Shown one piece after another: positions 1 through 9,047 of a stretch of DNA of 64,000 nucleotides. Positions within the stretch are counted from its first letter, which is position 1. Each line of letters opens with the position of its first letter. The position numbers and the translations under genes were made by a program. The stretch covers positions 3,828,249-3,892,248 of the forward strand of contig NZ_CP038799.1 in assembly GCF_012223425.1 (NCBI RefSeq). Direction: 5' to 3'. A model generated the notes under the pieces. It was given only the letters and a program-made list of their open reading frames with translations. It did not search any database and was not told the origin of the DNA. The stretch is from Mycolicibacterium frederiksbergense. GTDB taxonomy: Bacteria > Actinomycetota > Actinomycetes > Mycobacteriales > Mycobacteriaceae.

Positions 1-751
1 GCACCTGCGCGGGGGTCAGACCGCGGGCCGCCGCGACCCGGTTCACCTGCAGGGCCGCGTACTCCGGCGAGATGTGCGGGTCCAGGCCGCTGCCGCTGGC
101 GGTGACGGCGTCGGCGGGCACCGCCGCGACGGGGACGTCACCGTGGATCGGGACGATCTGGCCGCTCGCGTAGTCGGCGCCGGGTTCGGCGCATTCCACG
201 GCCACCCCTTCGTAGTTGGCGATGAACGGTGCCGCGGGGCAGAGCTCGTTGACGCTGATGACCCGGGTCGGGTCGGCCACGATGCCGCGGACGTCGCGAG
301 TACCCAGCACCGACAGCACGGCACCCACCCCGGAATCCGTGCAGAACGGCCGGGCCCCGCTGACGCCGTCGAGTTCACCGGCGGCCACGCTGCGGCTGCA
401 CACATCGGTCAGCAAGCTGGTGCGATCGGCGGTGTCGACGATGTCCTCCGGACCGAGGTTGGATGCGCCGCTGGACATCGGGTCGTAGCCGTCCCCGGCC
501 GCCGACGGCCGGGACTGGAAGTACTGCGGCAGCGGACTCCCGTCGGCGTCGGTGTAGAGCTGCCCGATCAGGCTGCTGCCGACCGGCGCTCCATTGAGCT
601 CGATGAGCGACCCGTCGGCCTTGTCCTTCAGGCCGGGCAGCTGGGCCAGCAGCCAGATGAACACCGGGTAGGCGATGCCGAGGATCAGGGTGAGCACCAG
701 CAGCGCGCGCAGCGCGGCGGTGTGCTGGCGGAGGGTATTGGCGAAGTTCAT
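1..751 (-). CDS. kdpC: Potassium-transporting ATPase subunit KdpC (3' end outside window)
   Basis: KdpC is the single-span chaperone-like subunit that stabilises ATP binding by KdpB in the KdpFABC high-affinity K+ pump. The ATG at 751 begins [20 protein letters not shown], an N-terminal cytoplasmic stub followed by one hydrophobic segment. The exported part then contains the family sequence [20 protein letters not shown] and a [13 protein letters not shown] stretch. The frame is open to base 1, so the last residues lie outside the window. The start is one base after the kdpB stop, so the two are translationally coupled. Identification is secure from sequence and operon position. Confidence 0.95.
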   Translation of the reverse strand, partial: MNFANTLRQHTAALRALLVLTLILGIAYPVFIWLLAQLPGLKDKADGSLIELNGAPVGSSLIGQLYTDADGSPLPQYFQSRPSAAGDGYDPMSSGASNLGPEDIVDTADRTSLLTDVCSRSVAAGELDGVSGARPFCTDSGVGAVLSVLGTRDVRGIVADPTRVISVNELCPAAPFIANYEGVAVECAEPGADYASGQIVPIHGDVPVAAVPADAVTASGSGLDPHISPEYAALQVNRVAAARGLTPAQV

Positions 752-752
752 G

Positions 753-2879
753 TCACATTCCCGGGAAGAGTTGGACGATCAGGTCGATCAGCTTGATGCC
801 GATGAACGGTGCGATGATGCCGCCGAGGCCGTAGATGTAGAGGTTGCGGCTCAACAGTTTCGACGCACTGGCCGGCGTATAGCGCACACCCTTGAGCGAC
901 AACGGGATCAACGCGATGATGACCAGCGCGTTGAAGATCACCGCGGACAGGATCGCCGACTGTGGGCTGTGCAGCCGCATCACGTTCAGCAGGTCCAGGC
1001 CGGGGAACAGCGCGACGAACAGCGCCGGGATGATGGCGAAGTACTTCGCGATGTCGTTGGCGATCGAGAATGTGGTCAGTGCCCCGCGGGTGATCAGCAG
1101 TTGCTTGCCGATCTCGACGATCTCGATCAACTTGGTGGGGTCGGAGTCCAGATCCACCATGTTGCCGGCCTCTTTGGCCGCCGAGGTCCCGGTGTTCATG
1201 GCCACTCCGACATCGGCCTGCGCCAACGCGGGTGCGTCGTTGGTGCCGTCGCCGGTCATCGCGACGAGCTTTCCGCCGGCCTGCTCCTTCTTGATCAGGG
1301 CCATCTTGTCTTCGGGGGTGGCTTCGGCCAGGAAGTCGTCCACACCGGCCTCGTCCGCGATCGCCTTGGCGGTCATCGGGTTGTCGCCGGTGATCATGAC
1401 GGTGCGAATACCCATGCGGCGCATCTCGTCGAAGCGTTCCCGCATGCCCTGCTTCACCACATCCTTGAGGTGGATGACGCCCAACACCGACGCGGTGCCA
1501 TCCCGGACCTCACCGACGGCCAGCGGTGTACCGCCGGCGGAGGAGACGGCCTCGACGATCTCGCCGAGCTCATCGGGCACGGTGCCGCCCTCGGCGCGAA
1601 TCCACTCGGCCACCGAGCTGGATGCACCCTTGCGCAGCTTGTGTCCGGTGACATCAACACCGGACATCCGTGTGGTAGCGCTGAATTCGACCCAGATCGC
1701 GTGGTCGAGCTCGCCCGGTGTGCGGGCGCGTAGCCCGTACTCCTGCTTGGCGAACACCACGATGGAACGGCCCTCGGGGGTTTCGTCGGCCAGGCTGGAC
1801 AGTTGGGCCGCGTCGGCCAGCGCCTCAGGGGTGACGCCGGACAGCGGCACGAATGCCGATGCCTGCCGGTTGCCCAACGTGATGGTGCCGGTCTTGTCCA
1901 GCAGCAGCGTGTTCACGTCGCCGGCGGCCTCGACTGCCCGCCCCGACATGGCCAGCACATTGCGTTGCACCAACCGGTCCATCCCGGCGATGCCGATCGC
2001 GGAGAGCAGCGCACCGATGGTGGTCGGGATCAGGCAGACCAACAGGGCGACCATCACGATGCCGGTGATGCCGTCGCCGTTGAGGGACAACGAGTCCGGG
2101 ACGCCGGGGTTGTTGGCCTTGGAGAAGATGGCCAGCGGCTGCAGCGTGGCGACGGCGAAGACGAAGATGATGCTCAGCGAGGCCAGCAGGATGTTCAGCG
2201 CGATCTCGTTGGGGGTCTTCTGCCGGTTCGCGCCCTCGACGAGGCCGATCATCCGGTCGATGAAGCTCTCACCGGGTTTCTGGGTGATCTTCACGACGAT
2301 GCGGTCGCTGAGCACGGTGGTGCCCCCTGTCACCGCGGACCGGTCGCCGCCGGATTCGCGGACGACGGGCGCGGATTCGCCGGTGATCGCCGACTCATCC
2401 ACCGAGGCAATGCCCTCGATGACGTCACCGTCGCCGGGAATCGTCTGCCCGGCCTCGACCACCACGACGTCACCCTGCTGGAGCAGGGGCGCGGCCACCT
2501 GTTCCTCGGCACCGGAGGCGGTGAGTCGCCGCGCCAGGGTGTCGGTCTTCGCCTTGCGCAGACTGTCGGCCTGCGCCTTGCCACGGCCTTCGGCCACTGC
2601 TTCGGCCAGGTTGGCGAAAACAACTGTCAGCCAGAGCCATCCGACGATCAGCCAGGCGAACCATGATGGGTCGGTGATGGCCAGGACGGTGCTCCATACC
2701 GCACCGATCTCGACGATGAACATGACCGGGTTGCGCCACAGGGTGCGCGGGTCGAGCTTGCGCAGCGCGTCCGGCAGCGATTTCCACAGCATGCGGGGGT
2801 CGAGCAGACCACCCTGCACGGACTTCTTCGTTGCCTTCGGGGCCGGTGTGGCGGCCGGATTGATGGTGGCGGTGGACAT
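753..2879 (-). CDS. kdpB: Potassium-transporting P-type ATPase subunit KdpB
   Basis: KdpB is the catalytic P-type ATPase subunit that couples ATP hydrolysis to K+ import. The 708-residue protein has normal family length. It shows the phosphorylation motif DKTGTITLG, the actuator motif TGESAPV, and the hinge motif [18 protein letters not shown]. Several membrane spans lie near the N-terminus, around residues 225-300 and at the C-terminus. It lies between kdpA (stop and start overlap as TGATG at 2879) and kdpC. No kdpD or kdpE sensor genes are visible in the window; they may lie beyond base 1. Confidence 0.97.
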   Translation of the reverse strand: MSTATINPAATPAPKATKKSVQGGLLDPRMLWKSLPDALRKLDPRTLWRNPVMFIVEIGAVWSTVLAITDPSWFAWLIVGWLWLTVVFANLAEAVAEGRGKAQADSLRKAKTDTLARRLTASGAEEQVAAPLLQQGDVVVVEAGQTIPGDGDVIEGIASVDESAITGESAPVVRESGGDRSAVTGGTTVLSDRIVVKITQKPGESFIDRMIGLVEGANRQKTPNEIALNILLASLSIIFVFAVATLQPLAIFSKANNPGVPDSLSLNGDGITGIVMVALLVCLIPTTIGALLSAIGIAGMDRLVQRNVLAMSGRAVEAAGDVNTLLLDKTGTITLGNRQASAFVPLSGVTPEALADAAQLSSLADETPEGRSIVVFAKQEYGLRARTPGELDHAIWVEFSATTRMSGVDVTGHKLRKGASSSVAEWIRAEGGTVPDELGEIVEAVSSAGGTPLAVGEVRDGTASVLGVIHLKDVVKQGMRERFDEMRRMGIRTVMITGDNPMTAKAIADEAGVDDFLAEATPEDKMALIKKEQAGGKLVAMTGDGTNDAPALAQADVGVAMNTGTSAAKEAGNMVDLDSDPTKLIEIVEIGKQLLITRGALTTFSIANDIAKYFAIIPALFVALFPGLDLLNVMRLHSPQSAILSAVIFNALVIIALIPLSLKGVRYTPASASKLLSRNLYIYGLGGIIAPFIGIKLIDLIVQLFPGM

Positions 2880-4549
2880 CAGTGAATTCCTTCAGCGAGG
2901 GGCCCGAGCGCGAGCATGGGCAGGAAGGTCAGAGCGACCAGGATCATCGTGACGCCGACGACCAGCCCGACGAACTGCGGGCGGTGGGTGGGCAGCGTGC
3001 CGACCGAATCGGGCGTTCTGGCTTGGGCGGCAAACGATCCGGCCAAGGCCAGCACCAGGATGATGGGCAGGAACCGGCCGAACACCATCGCCAGACCGAG
3101 CGCGGTGTTGTACCACTCGGTGTTGACCGACAGGCCCGCGAACGCGGAGCCATTGTTGTTCGAGGCCGACGTGAAGGCGTACAACACCTCCGAGAGCCCG
3201 TGCGGCCCGGTGTTCAGCATGCCGTCGCGCTGCCCGGGTGTGGCCATGGCCAGCGCGGTGCCGGTCAGCACCAGCAACGGCGTGATGAGGAAATAGGCTG
3301 CGGCGAACTTGATCTCACGTGGGGTGATCTTCTTGCCGAGGTATTCCGGTGTCCGCCCGACCATCAGGCCGGCGATGAAGACGGTGATGATGGCCAGGAT
3401 CAACATGCCGTAGAGACCGGAGCCGACGCCGCCGGGCGCGATCTCACCGAGTTGCATGTTGAACATCGTGACCATGCCGCCGAGGCTGGTGTACGAGTCG
3501 TGGAACGAGTTGACCGCGCCGGTGGAGGTGAGCGTCGTGGATGCGGCGAAGACCGCCGAGTTGGCGACACCGAAGCGCTGTTCCACACCTTCCATCGCGG
3601 AGCCGACCGCGGTGGGCACCGTGCCGTGCGCCTGCAGCTGGAAGAACATCAGCAGGCTGACGCTCAGCGTCGCGATGATGCTCATGACCGCGACGATGGA
3701 GTACCCCTGCTTCTTGCTGCCGACCATCCGGCCGAAGGTGCGCGGAAGCGCGAACGGGATCAACAGGAGCAACAGGTTTTCGATCCAGTTCGTCCAGGTG
3801 GTCGGGTTCTCGAACGGATGCGATGAGTTTGCGTTGTAGAAGCCCCCACCGTTGGTGCCGAGTTCCTTGATGACCTCCTGGCTGGCGACCGGGCCACCGG
3901 GGATGGTCTGCTGACCGCCGGCGAGGGTGTTGATCACCCGATCGTGCACGGTGAAGTTCTGGATGACGCCACCGGCGATCAGCACGATGGCACCGATGAT
4001 CGAGAGCGGCAACAGGATTCGTAGACTTCCGCGCACCAGGTCGACCCAGAAGTTGCCGAGGTTGCTGGTGCTGCGCCGGACCAGACCGCGCACGAAGGTG
4101 ATGGCGACCGCCATGCCCACCGACGCGGAGACGAAGTTTTGCACGGCCAGACCCGCCATCTGCACCAGATGCCCCTGGGTGGATTCCCCGGAGTAGGCCT
4201 GCCAGTTGGTGTTCGTGACGAAGCTGACGGCGGTGTTCCAGGCCAGCGCCGGTGTCATCTCGGTGCCGGGGTCGTTCAGGTGCAGCGGCAGCGAGCCCTG
4301 CAGGAGTTGCAGGACGAACAGGAACGTGATGCCGACGGCCGAGAAGGCGAGCACGCTGCGGGCGTAGGCGCCCCAGGTCTGCTCGCCCTTGGGGTCGGCG
4401 CCGATCAGGCGGTAGATGCCGCGCTCCACCCGAGAGTGCGTGTCGCTGTTGTAGACCCGATACATGTAGTCGCCGAGCGGTACATGCGTGATCGCCAGCG
4501 CGACGATGAGTGCGACGAGGAACAGGATCCCCGCGGTGGTCGTGGACAC
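2879..4549 (-). CDS. kdpA: Potassium-transporting ATPase subunit KdpA
   Basis: KdpA is the K+-selective channel-like subunit. The 556-residue protein is almost wholly membrane-embedded. It carries family selectivity-loop sequences such as [32 protein letters not shown] and [12 protein letters not shown], repeated in the expected fourfold pseudo-symmetric layout. The start is a GTG at 4549 that shares its first base with the end of the kdpF stop codon (TAGTG). The 3' end overlaps kdpB by one base. This spacing indicates one polycistronic kdp mRNA. Confidence 0.97.
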   Translation of the reverse strand: MSTTTAGILFLVALIVALAITHVPLGDYMYRVYNSDTHSRVERGIYRLIGADPKGEQTWGAYARSVLAFSAVGITFLFVLQLLQGSLPLHLNDPGTEMTPALAWNTAVSFVTNTNWQAYSGESTQGHLVQMAGLAVQNFVSASVGMAVAITFVRGLVRRSTSNLGNFWVDLVRGSLRILLPLSIIGAIVLIAGGVIQNFTVHDRVINTLAGGQQTIPGGPVASQEVIKELGTNGGGFYNANSSHPFENPTTWTNWIENLLLLLIPFALPRTFGRMVGSKKQGYSIVAVMSIIATLSVSLLMFFQLQAHGTVPTAVGSAMEGVEQRFGVANSAVFAASTTLTSTGAVNSFHDSYTSLGGMVTMFNMQLGEIAPGGVGSGLYGMLILAIITVFIAGLMVGRTPEYLGKKITPREIKFAAAYFLITPLLVLTGTALAMATPGQRDGMLNTGPHGLSEVLYAFTSASNNNGSAFAGLSVNTEWYNTALGLAMVFGRFLPIILVLALAGSFAAQARTPDSVGTLPTHRPQFVGLVVGVTMILVALTFLPMLALGPLAEGIH

Positions 4550-4638
4550 TAGAACCTCTCGGGGAAGAGCAGGGCGGCGACCAGGAACAGGGCGATGGCG
4601 ATCGCCAGCACGAGGCCGATGGCGTTGGCGTAGTTCAC
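4549..4638 (-). CDS. kdpF: KdpF small membrane peptide
   Basis: This 29-residue hydrophobic peptide starts at GTG 4638 and reads [20 protein letters not shown], ending ALLFPERF. The single span with a terminal LLFPE(R/K)F is the hallmark of KdpF, a stabilising peptide of the KdpFABC complex. Its start overlaps the stop of the upstream 31-codon ORF by four bases (GTGA), and its TAG overlaps the kdpA GTG start. It is too short for routine gene callers but is well supported by family match and context. Confidence 0.9.
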   Translation of the reverse strand: MNYANAIGLVLAIAIALFLVAALLFPERF

Positions 4639-4730
4639 AGCCGTTCGACCAATCGCTGCACCAGGCCGAGCAAGGCGAAGACCGCCACCGTCAGCGTGAG
4701 GTAGATGACGGTGGATAGGGCAGTTGTCAC
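4635..4730 (-). CDS. 31-residue single-span membrane peptide leading the kdp operon
   Basis: A GTG at 4730 opens a 31-codon frame. It encodes [20 protein letters not shown] followed by an amphipathic tail with LVQRLVERL. It has one hydrophobic span then a basic and acidic C-terminus. Its TGA overlaps the kdpF GTG start by four bases, the same coupling used through the rest of the operon, which argues that it is translated. I do not recognise a characterised family. The inferred role is a second accessory peptide of the Kdp complex or a translated leader. Only the open frame, hydrophobic profile and overlap are seen directly. Confidence 0.6.
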   Translation of the reverse strand: MTTALSTVIYLTLTVAVFALLGLVQRLVERL

Positions 4731-4833
4731 GATGGAATCAGCTCTCCTGCGCTTGTTGACGCAGCCTCCGGAAGTGGGGGCCGCGGATGCCAACGTATGC
4801 CCGCGGATGGGGGTGTGACCTGGGCGTTGACGG

Positions 4834-4863
4834 TTCTTTTACACCTGGCGCGGGCTTCTTTAC
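4834..4863 (-). promoter_or_regulatory. Candidate kdp control site: paired TTCTTT(T)AC direct repeat
   Basis: The top strand holds TTCTTTTAC at 4834-4842 and TTCTTTAC at 4856-4863. Their starts are 22 bp apart, about two helical turns. On the transcribed strand these read GTAAAAGAA and GTAAAGAA, 100-130 bp upstream of the first kdp start. Direct repeats with such spacing suit an OmpR/PhoB-type dimer like KdpE. No experimental consensus is available here, so this is an inference from arrangement and position. Confidence 0.35.
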
Positions 4864-4942
4864 GGTCTCCATGCGCCGCCCTTGGCTGTGTGGGGTTTGC
4901 GTAACCGCACAGGGACTGTGCAGCCGGCGCACGTAGACCGGT

Positions 4943-5620
4943 GTGATGACAGATATCGACATGCCCGCGACGCCCCGGCGGCATCGCCTGCCGGTGTCGA
5001 TGCGGGCCATCAGGCGCTTGTTACCGCTGGCCGGGTGCGGGTTGCCCGCGATGGTGCTGACCGATCCGTCGGTCGCGGCCTGGGTGCGGGCGCATGGTGT
5101 GACGGTCTACGCCGGTGGCGATGATGAACTCGACCTGGCAGGTCAGTGCGGGGTGCGGCCGGCGCAGCTGGTGCTGCGCTGCGGTGCGACCGACGAACCC
5201 ATCGTCGGGGCGCTGGATCTCGGCGTGACCCGGTTCGTGGTGTCGTGTGAGCAGCATGTCGACGTGCTCATGGCGTGCGCTCACCACGACACATACGTGC
5301 ATGTCGACGGCGAATGCCCTGCGGTGCAGGGGAGGGGCTGCCTGGACGTGATCGGTTTGCATTGCGATGTCGAGGCTTCCGGACCACTGGGCTGGGGTGC
5401 GGCGGCCGAGGTGCTGCTGGGTCGGATTGCGCAGCTGCGCTGTGGCGGGTCGGCGCTGACCCGGATCAGCCTGACCGGCGGGCCGATGGGCATCTGGATC
5501 GACGGGGACAAGGCGGAGCTGAAGGCGATAGCGGCCGCGGTCGACGATGCCATCGACGAGGGTTGTGCGCGGTGGCGGTTACCGCGCCCGTCGGTGACGT
5601 TCGCCCCGTCGGTGGAGTGA
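4943..5620 (+). CDS. Hypothetical protein resembling the N-terminal domain of fold-type III PLP decarboxylases
   Basis: This 225-residue protein starts at GTG 4943 (or ATG 4946). Segments such as GLPAMVLTDPSVAAWVRAHG, DELDLAGQCGVRPAQLVLRC and DLGVTRFVVSCEQHVDVL resemble the barrel of LysA/ornithine-type decarboxylases. There the equivalent text describes release of a decarboxylase substrate along a C-alpha barrel. No clear PLP-lysine motif is seen and the C-terminal beta domain is absent, so enzymatic activity is doubtful. It is transcribed divergently from kdp. I assign only a fold-level resemblance; the function is unknown. Confidence 0.55.
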   Translation: MMTDIDMPATPRRHRLPVSMRAIRRLLPLAGCGLPAMVLTDPSVAAWVRAHGVTVYAGGDDELDLAGQCGVRPAQLVLRCGATDEPIVGALDLGVTRFVVSCEQHVDVLMACAHHDTYVHVDGECPAVQGRGCLDVIGLHCDVEASGPLGWGAAAEVLLGRIAQLRCGGSALTRISLTGGPMGIWIDGDKAELKAIAAAVDDAIDEGCARWRLPRPSVTFAPSVE

Positions 5621-5713
5621 GCTGGTGTGCTGTCGTTGAATGGCGCAACGGACCGCGAAAAGTGCCAGTGCGGGTGTGCCGAGCAGGGTGAGCACGGCCA
5701 GTAGGTCGTTCAT
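5579..5713 (-). CDS. Small hydrophobic protein, 44 residues
   Basis: An ATG at 5713 is preceded by a strong Shine-Dalgarno sequence (GGAGGAGTTCG then ATG). It encodes MNDLLAVLTLLGTPALALFA, one membrane span, followed by a basic tail rich in Arg and His. The TAA is at 5579-5581, so the last 14 codons lie antisense to the 3' end of the gene at 4943-5620. I do not recognise a family. The strong ribosome binding site and the hydrophobic start are the only support. Confidence 0.45.
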   Translation of the reverse strand: MNDLLAVLTLLGTPALALFAVRCAIQRQHTSSLHRRGERHRRAR

Positions 5714-6179
5714 CGAACTCCTCCGTGCCACGGGAGGTGCGTTGCGCCGCAGGTGTTGTCACCGTCGAGCAGCTGTCTGATGGTGTTGGTCATGGATCCA
5801 CGATGCGCCGCGATCGGGCGGGTGGCGTTGTCCGCTACGAAATATTGACGGTTGTTGCCGACTTCCTGACGATGTTCCGCTCTGGGTCATTGGTGGCGGC
5901 TTCTTGTCGGACCCCTCTGTGACAATGGGGTCATGTACACGGCCGCAGCTGCTTTCGACGGAAACGCACGAGCTGTGAACCGGCTGAATGTGTCGTTGGG
6001 GATTTGTCGGAGCTGTGCGGGCAGCACAATGCGATCGATGCTGGGGCGGTGGGGATTATGAATTCCGAACGGACTCGGGCTTTCGGTGTCATAGGCGTGC
6101 GCAACACTGGCAACAGCGCGAGATTTCGAGCCACTGCGGACCGCCAGATATAAGGGCCCAGACTAGATTCGGAGAACTC
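5714..6179. other. Intergenic stretch without a supportable gene
   Basis: About 466 bp between the small membrane ORF and the HNH gene. Several short frames are open, but none has a ribosome binding site or recognisable protein features. The composition becomes less G+C rich towards 6100-6180, in line with the mobile-element character of the next few kilobases. I see no clear terminator or operator. Confidence 0.4.
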
Positions 6180-6530
6180 ATGCCCTACATCAAGCCGGAA
6201 GATGAACGCGAGTATCAGCGCCTCCATTACGAACGACATAAGGAGTTGTATAAGGCAAGGGCCGTCGCATCTCGCGCGAAACAGCGCATTGAACAGCGCG
6301 CGTTGATCAGGCAATATTTGGAGAGTCATCCCTGCGTGGATTGCGGCATTGCAGACATACGAGTCTTGGAATTCGATCACATTGAGCGAGGACCCGAAGT
6401 CCGAAGAATTTCCAGATTGATAGGAACCCGCAATAAGTTGCTCGCTGAGCTCGAGAAGTGTGAGGTGAGGTGCGCCAACTGCCATATGATTAGGACAGGC
6501 GAGCAGCTTGGTTGGAGGACGAGGACGTAG
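6180..6530 (+). CDS. HNH-endonuclease-like protein, phage-type
   Basis: This 116-residue protein starts at ATG 6180, six bases after GGAG. It begins MPYIKPEDEREYQRLHYERH, a basic helical leader common in actinophage HNH proteins. It then shows a zinc/HNH core: CVDCG, the catalytic-type segment LEFDHIERG, and CEVRCANCHMIRT. The CxxC/DH/CxxCH layout is that of small HNH nucleases. Base composition is lower in G+C than flanking genes, and a tRNA-like gene follows directly, so it is probably a remnant of a prophage or integrative element. Nuclease activity is inferred from the family. Confidence 0.7.
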   Translation: MPYIKPEDEREYQRLHYERHKELYKARAVASRAKQRIEQRALIRQYLESHPCVDCGIADIRVLEFDHIERGPEVRRISRLIGTRNKLLAELEKCEVRCANCHMIRTGEQLGWRTRT

Positions 6531-6543
6531 ACTCCACGGTCGA

Positions 6544-6616
6544 GCCCCAGTAGCCCAACGGCAGAGGCGAAGGACTTAAAATCCTTGAGTTGCGAGTTCG
6601 ACTCTCGCCTGGGGCA
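6544..6616 (+). tRNA. tRNA with UAA anticodon (tRNA-Leu by anticodon) and short variable loop
   Basis: A complete cloverleaf can be drawn: acceptor GCCCCAG/CTGGGGC (6544-6550 with 6609-6615), D arm 6553-6568, anticodon stem AAGGA/TCCTT, loop CTTAAAA with anticodon TAA at 6577-6579, and T arm GCGAG-TTCGACT-CTCGC. The discriminator is A6616 and CCA is not encoded. UAA reads the Leu codon UUA, which is very rare in such genomes. The variable loop is only 5 nt (GAGTT), whereas bacterial tRNA-Leu normally has a long variable arm. The amino acid identity is therefore uncertain; phage origin is likely. Confidence 0.75.
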
Positions 6617-6619
6617 CAA

Positions 6620-7517
6620 CTAGGCCGTGTCTGATAAATGCGGTAGCCAAAGTGTGATGGCCCTTAGGACTGCTCCGCCGCGGTAAACGATGGCGAGTTT
6701 GTCGTAGCGGGTGGCCAGACCGCGCCATTGCTTGACGACGTTGAAGTTGCGTTCGATGACGTTGCGGCCCTTGTAGTCTTCGGCATCGAAGGCTGGTGGT
6801 CGCCCGCCTTGGGTGCCACGACGTTTGCGGTGGCCGATCTGATCGGACGGTTCGGGAATGACTGCGACGATCCCTCGTCGTCGCAGCCGCTGTCGAGTCG
6901 CTCGGCTGGAATAGGCCTTGTCGCCACGCAGGCGATCAGGCCGCGTGCGTGGCCGCCCCCGACCGCAGCGCTCGACTTTCAGGTGGGCGAGCAAATGCTC
7001 CAGAACCGGTCCGTCGTTGGCTTGGCCAGCGCCCACGAGCACGACCAACGGTCGTCCGTGGCCGTCGACGAGGTGATGGATCTTGCTGGTCAGTCCGCCG
7101 CGGGAGCGGCCAATGCCGTGGTCAGGCGGCTCGCTGGCCAGATTTGTGTAATTCGACCCAGCCCCCTGTGTCACGGGTGATGTTCGTGGCATGTTGATGA
7201 GCACGGGCGATCGTGGAATCCACCGACACCGACCAATCGATGATCCCGGCTTCGTCGGCGGCAGCCAGCAACCGCGCCAACACCGCATCCCAGGTGCCCT
7301 CTGCGCTCATCCTTCGATGCCAGGTCCAGATCGTCTGCCACGGCCCAAACGCCTCGGGAACGTCGCGCCAGGCGATGCCGCACCGGTACCGGTAGATGAT
7401 CCCCTCGAGCATCTGGCGGGCATCCCGAAAAGGCCTGCCCTTCTTACCTGTCCGAACAGGAAGAAGCTCTTCAATCAACGACCATTGAGCATCGGTGAGC
7501 AGCTGGAACCGTGACAT
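6620..7517 (-). CDS. IS5-family transposase, expressed by frameshift from two overlapping frames
   Basis: The first frame (7517 down to 7122, 131 aa) carries the DUF4096-type N-terminal domain, with LLTDAQWSLIEELLP and GIAWRDVPEAFGPW, and the first catalytic Asp in VSVDSTIARAHQHA. The second frame (open 7288 down to 6620) carries the DDE core, with RGGLTSKIHHLVDG, LRGDKAYSS and the terminal Glu in NVIERNFNVVKQWRG. The frames overlap over 7122-7288. A run of five Gs on the coding strand near 7160 is a plausible slip site. The stop codon TAG lies in the flanking CTAG target duplication rather than inside the element. Confidence 0.85.
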
Positions 7518-7563
7518 GGCCTAAGTCTCAGCCGAAACACCCGAAACATTTGTCAGACACGCC
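6624..7563 (-). mobile_element. IS5-family insertion sequence (two-frame transposase type)
   Basis: The element is 940 bp, with 17-bp terminal inverted repeats GCCGTGTCTGATAAATG (6624-6640) and, in reverse, GGCGTGTCTGACAAATG (7547-7563), differing at two positions. It is flanked on both sides by CTAG (6620-6623 and 7564-7567), read as the target duplication. The transposase lies on the minus strand in two overlapping frames, as in the IS427 group. It inserted four bases after the tRNA at 6544-6616. It appears structurally complete. Confidence 0.85.
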
Positions 7564-7567
7564 CTAG

Positions 7568-7876
7568 TAGCCGCGAGGCGGCTCCGTGGTCGGGCTATGG
7601 CGAGACCCGTCACGGGTAGTCCGAAGGTCGGCCACGGATGGCATAGGGTCCGTGCATGCAAAACGCGAATGATTCTGTGAGTCGCGGTTTTGCACGTGTC
7701 AGCACTGCGCTATCGACGACGCAGCCCTGTCGGGACGGTCGGTGCCCGGTATTCAGTCGTGGCTAAGCACATTGCTCGCACTCTGCCCACAGTTACAGAC
7801 AAATCCTGTCAACTCTGGTGAAGTGTTTTCGTAGGAAATCCCGGTGATCAATAGTCAATCTGGACCGCCAAGCGTC
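7568..7876. other. Non-coding spacer between two insertion sequences, with an imperfect hairpin
   Basis: No supportable gene is seen. An inverted repeat pairs TGCAAAACGCGA (7657-7668) with TCGCGGTTTTGCA (7682-7694), one bulged base, 13-nt loop. It may be an attachment-site or recombination relic, or a small transcribed hairpin. The spacer ends at the tRNA 3' fragment, so it is probably debris from an integrated element. Confidence 0.35.
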
Positions 7877-7900
7877 GGTTCGAGTCTCACTGGGGGCACC
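7877..7900 (+). repeat. 3' tRNA fragment, possible attachment-site remnant
   Basis: GGTTCGAGTCTCAC followed by TGGGGGCACC has the look of a T-loop, T-stem 3' strand and acceptor 3' strand ending in ACC. The sequence upstream does not pair with it, so it is not an intact tRNA. The end TGGGGGCACC is typical of mycobacterial tRNA-Lys-type acceptors. Integrases that target tRNA genes leave such 3' copies at the far end of an integrated element. The identification of the parent tRNA is from memory and unverified. Confidence 0.5.
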
Positions 7901-9047
7901 TAGTGGTCTGTCTGTGAATTAATCTGGTAGTTTGTAGTATGCCTGTTATGACAGCTGTCGCGTTGCCGGTCAGTGATGCGCAGCGTGCGGAGTTGGAGCG
8001 GATGGCGGCCTCGACGTCGTTGCCGCATCGGCAAGTGGTGCAGGCGCAGGCGCTGCTGTGGGCTGCTGACGGGGTGGCTAACGAGCAGATCGCGCGGCGC
8101 AGCGGTGTGGACTCGGACACGGTGCGGCGCTGGCGTTCCAGGTTCGCCCAGGAGGGGATCGAGGGGGTGGGCCGGATCGCCAAAGGGCGTGGACGTAAGT
8201 CGAGTCTGCCGGCGGGCACGGTCGAAGAAGTATTGAGGCTGACCCATCAGGGGCGACCTGCCGACGGCTCGACGCATTGGAGTACCCGCACGTTGGCTGC
8301 CCGGGTCGGGATCGGCAAGGACTCGGTGGCCAAGATCTGGGCCGATCACAAGCTCAAGCCGTGGAAGGTCGAAACCTTCAAGGTCAGCAACGATCCGCGG
8401 TTTGAGGAGAAGCTGGTCGATGTCGTTGGGCTGTACATGAATCCACCCGCGCGGGCGGTGGTGTTCAGCTTCGATGAGAAAACCCAGTGCCAGGCGTTGG
8501 ACCGTACTCAACCATCGTTACCGATGAAGGCCGGCCGCGCCGGAACCATGACCCATGACTACAAGCGCAACGGCACCATCGACTTGTTCGCCGCGATGAA
8601 CGTCGCTACCGGCGAGGTCCTGACCGACCTGCGCAAAGGCCACACCGGTGCGGACGTGTTGCGGTTCTTCAAGCAGATCGACGCCAGCGTCGCGCGTGGA
8701 CTCTCTGTACACGTCGTTCTGGATAACCTGTCAGCGCATTCCACGCCTGAGATCGCGAAGTGGTTGGCGCACAAGGATCGTCGCCGCTGGCACATGCATC
8801 CCACCCCGACCTCGAGCTCGTGGCTGAACCTGATCGAGCGATGGTTCAAAGAACTCACCGACAAACGTTTGCGCCGCGGAACCTTCACCAGCGTCGCCGA
8901 ACTCTCCGAAGCCATCATCGCCTGGGCCACCCATTGGAACGCCGATCCCAAACCCTTCATCTGGAAAGCCCCCGCCGAGGACATCATCACCAAAGTCCGA
9001 CGCGGCAGAGCCTCTCTCCACCAGGTCAATACGCAGACGGACCACTA
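7901..9047 (+). mobile_element. IS630-family insertion sequence
   Basis: The element lies between two TA dinucleotides (7901-7902 and 9046-9047), the usual IS630/mariner target duplication. Its ends are imperfect inverted repeats: GTGGTCTGTCTG on the left and, in reverse, GTGGTCCGTCTG on the right. It encodes one full-length transposase on the plus strand. It inserted directly after the tRNA 3' fragment ending at 7900. Confidence 0.85.

Noticed and set aside
892-2952. Long open frame on the plus strand (686 codons)
   Set aside because: It is the antisense shadow of kdpB, produced by high G+C third positions. The protein has no family features.
4731-4942. c-di-AMP (ydaO-type) riboswitch before kdp
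   Set aside because: The leader before the first kdp start is too short and shows no conserved multi-helix core I can draw.
5725-5922. 65-codon plus-strand ORF
   Set aside because: No convincing ribosome site or protein features.
6575-6581. Reading the tRNA anticodon as UUA (ochre suppressor)
   Set aside because: The loop is a regular seven bases, CTTAAAA; with T33 at 6576 the anticodon is TAA (UAA), not TTA.
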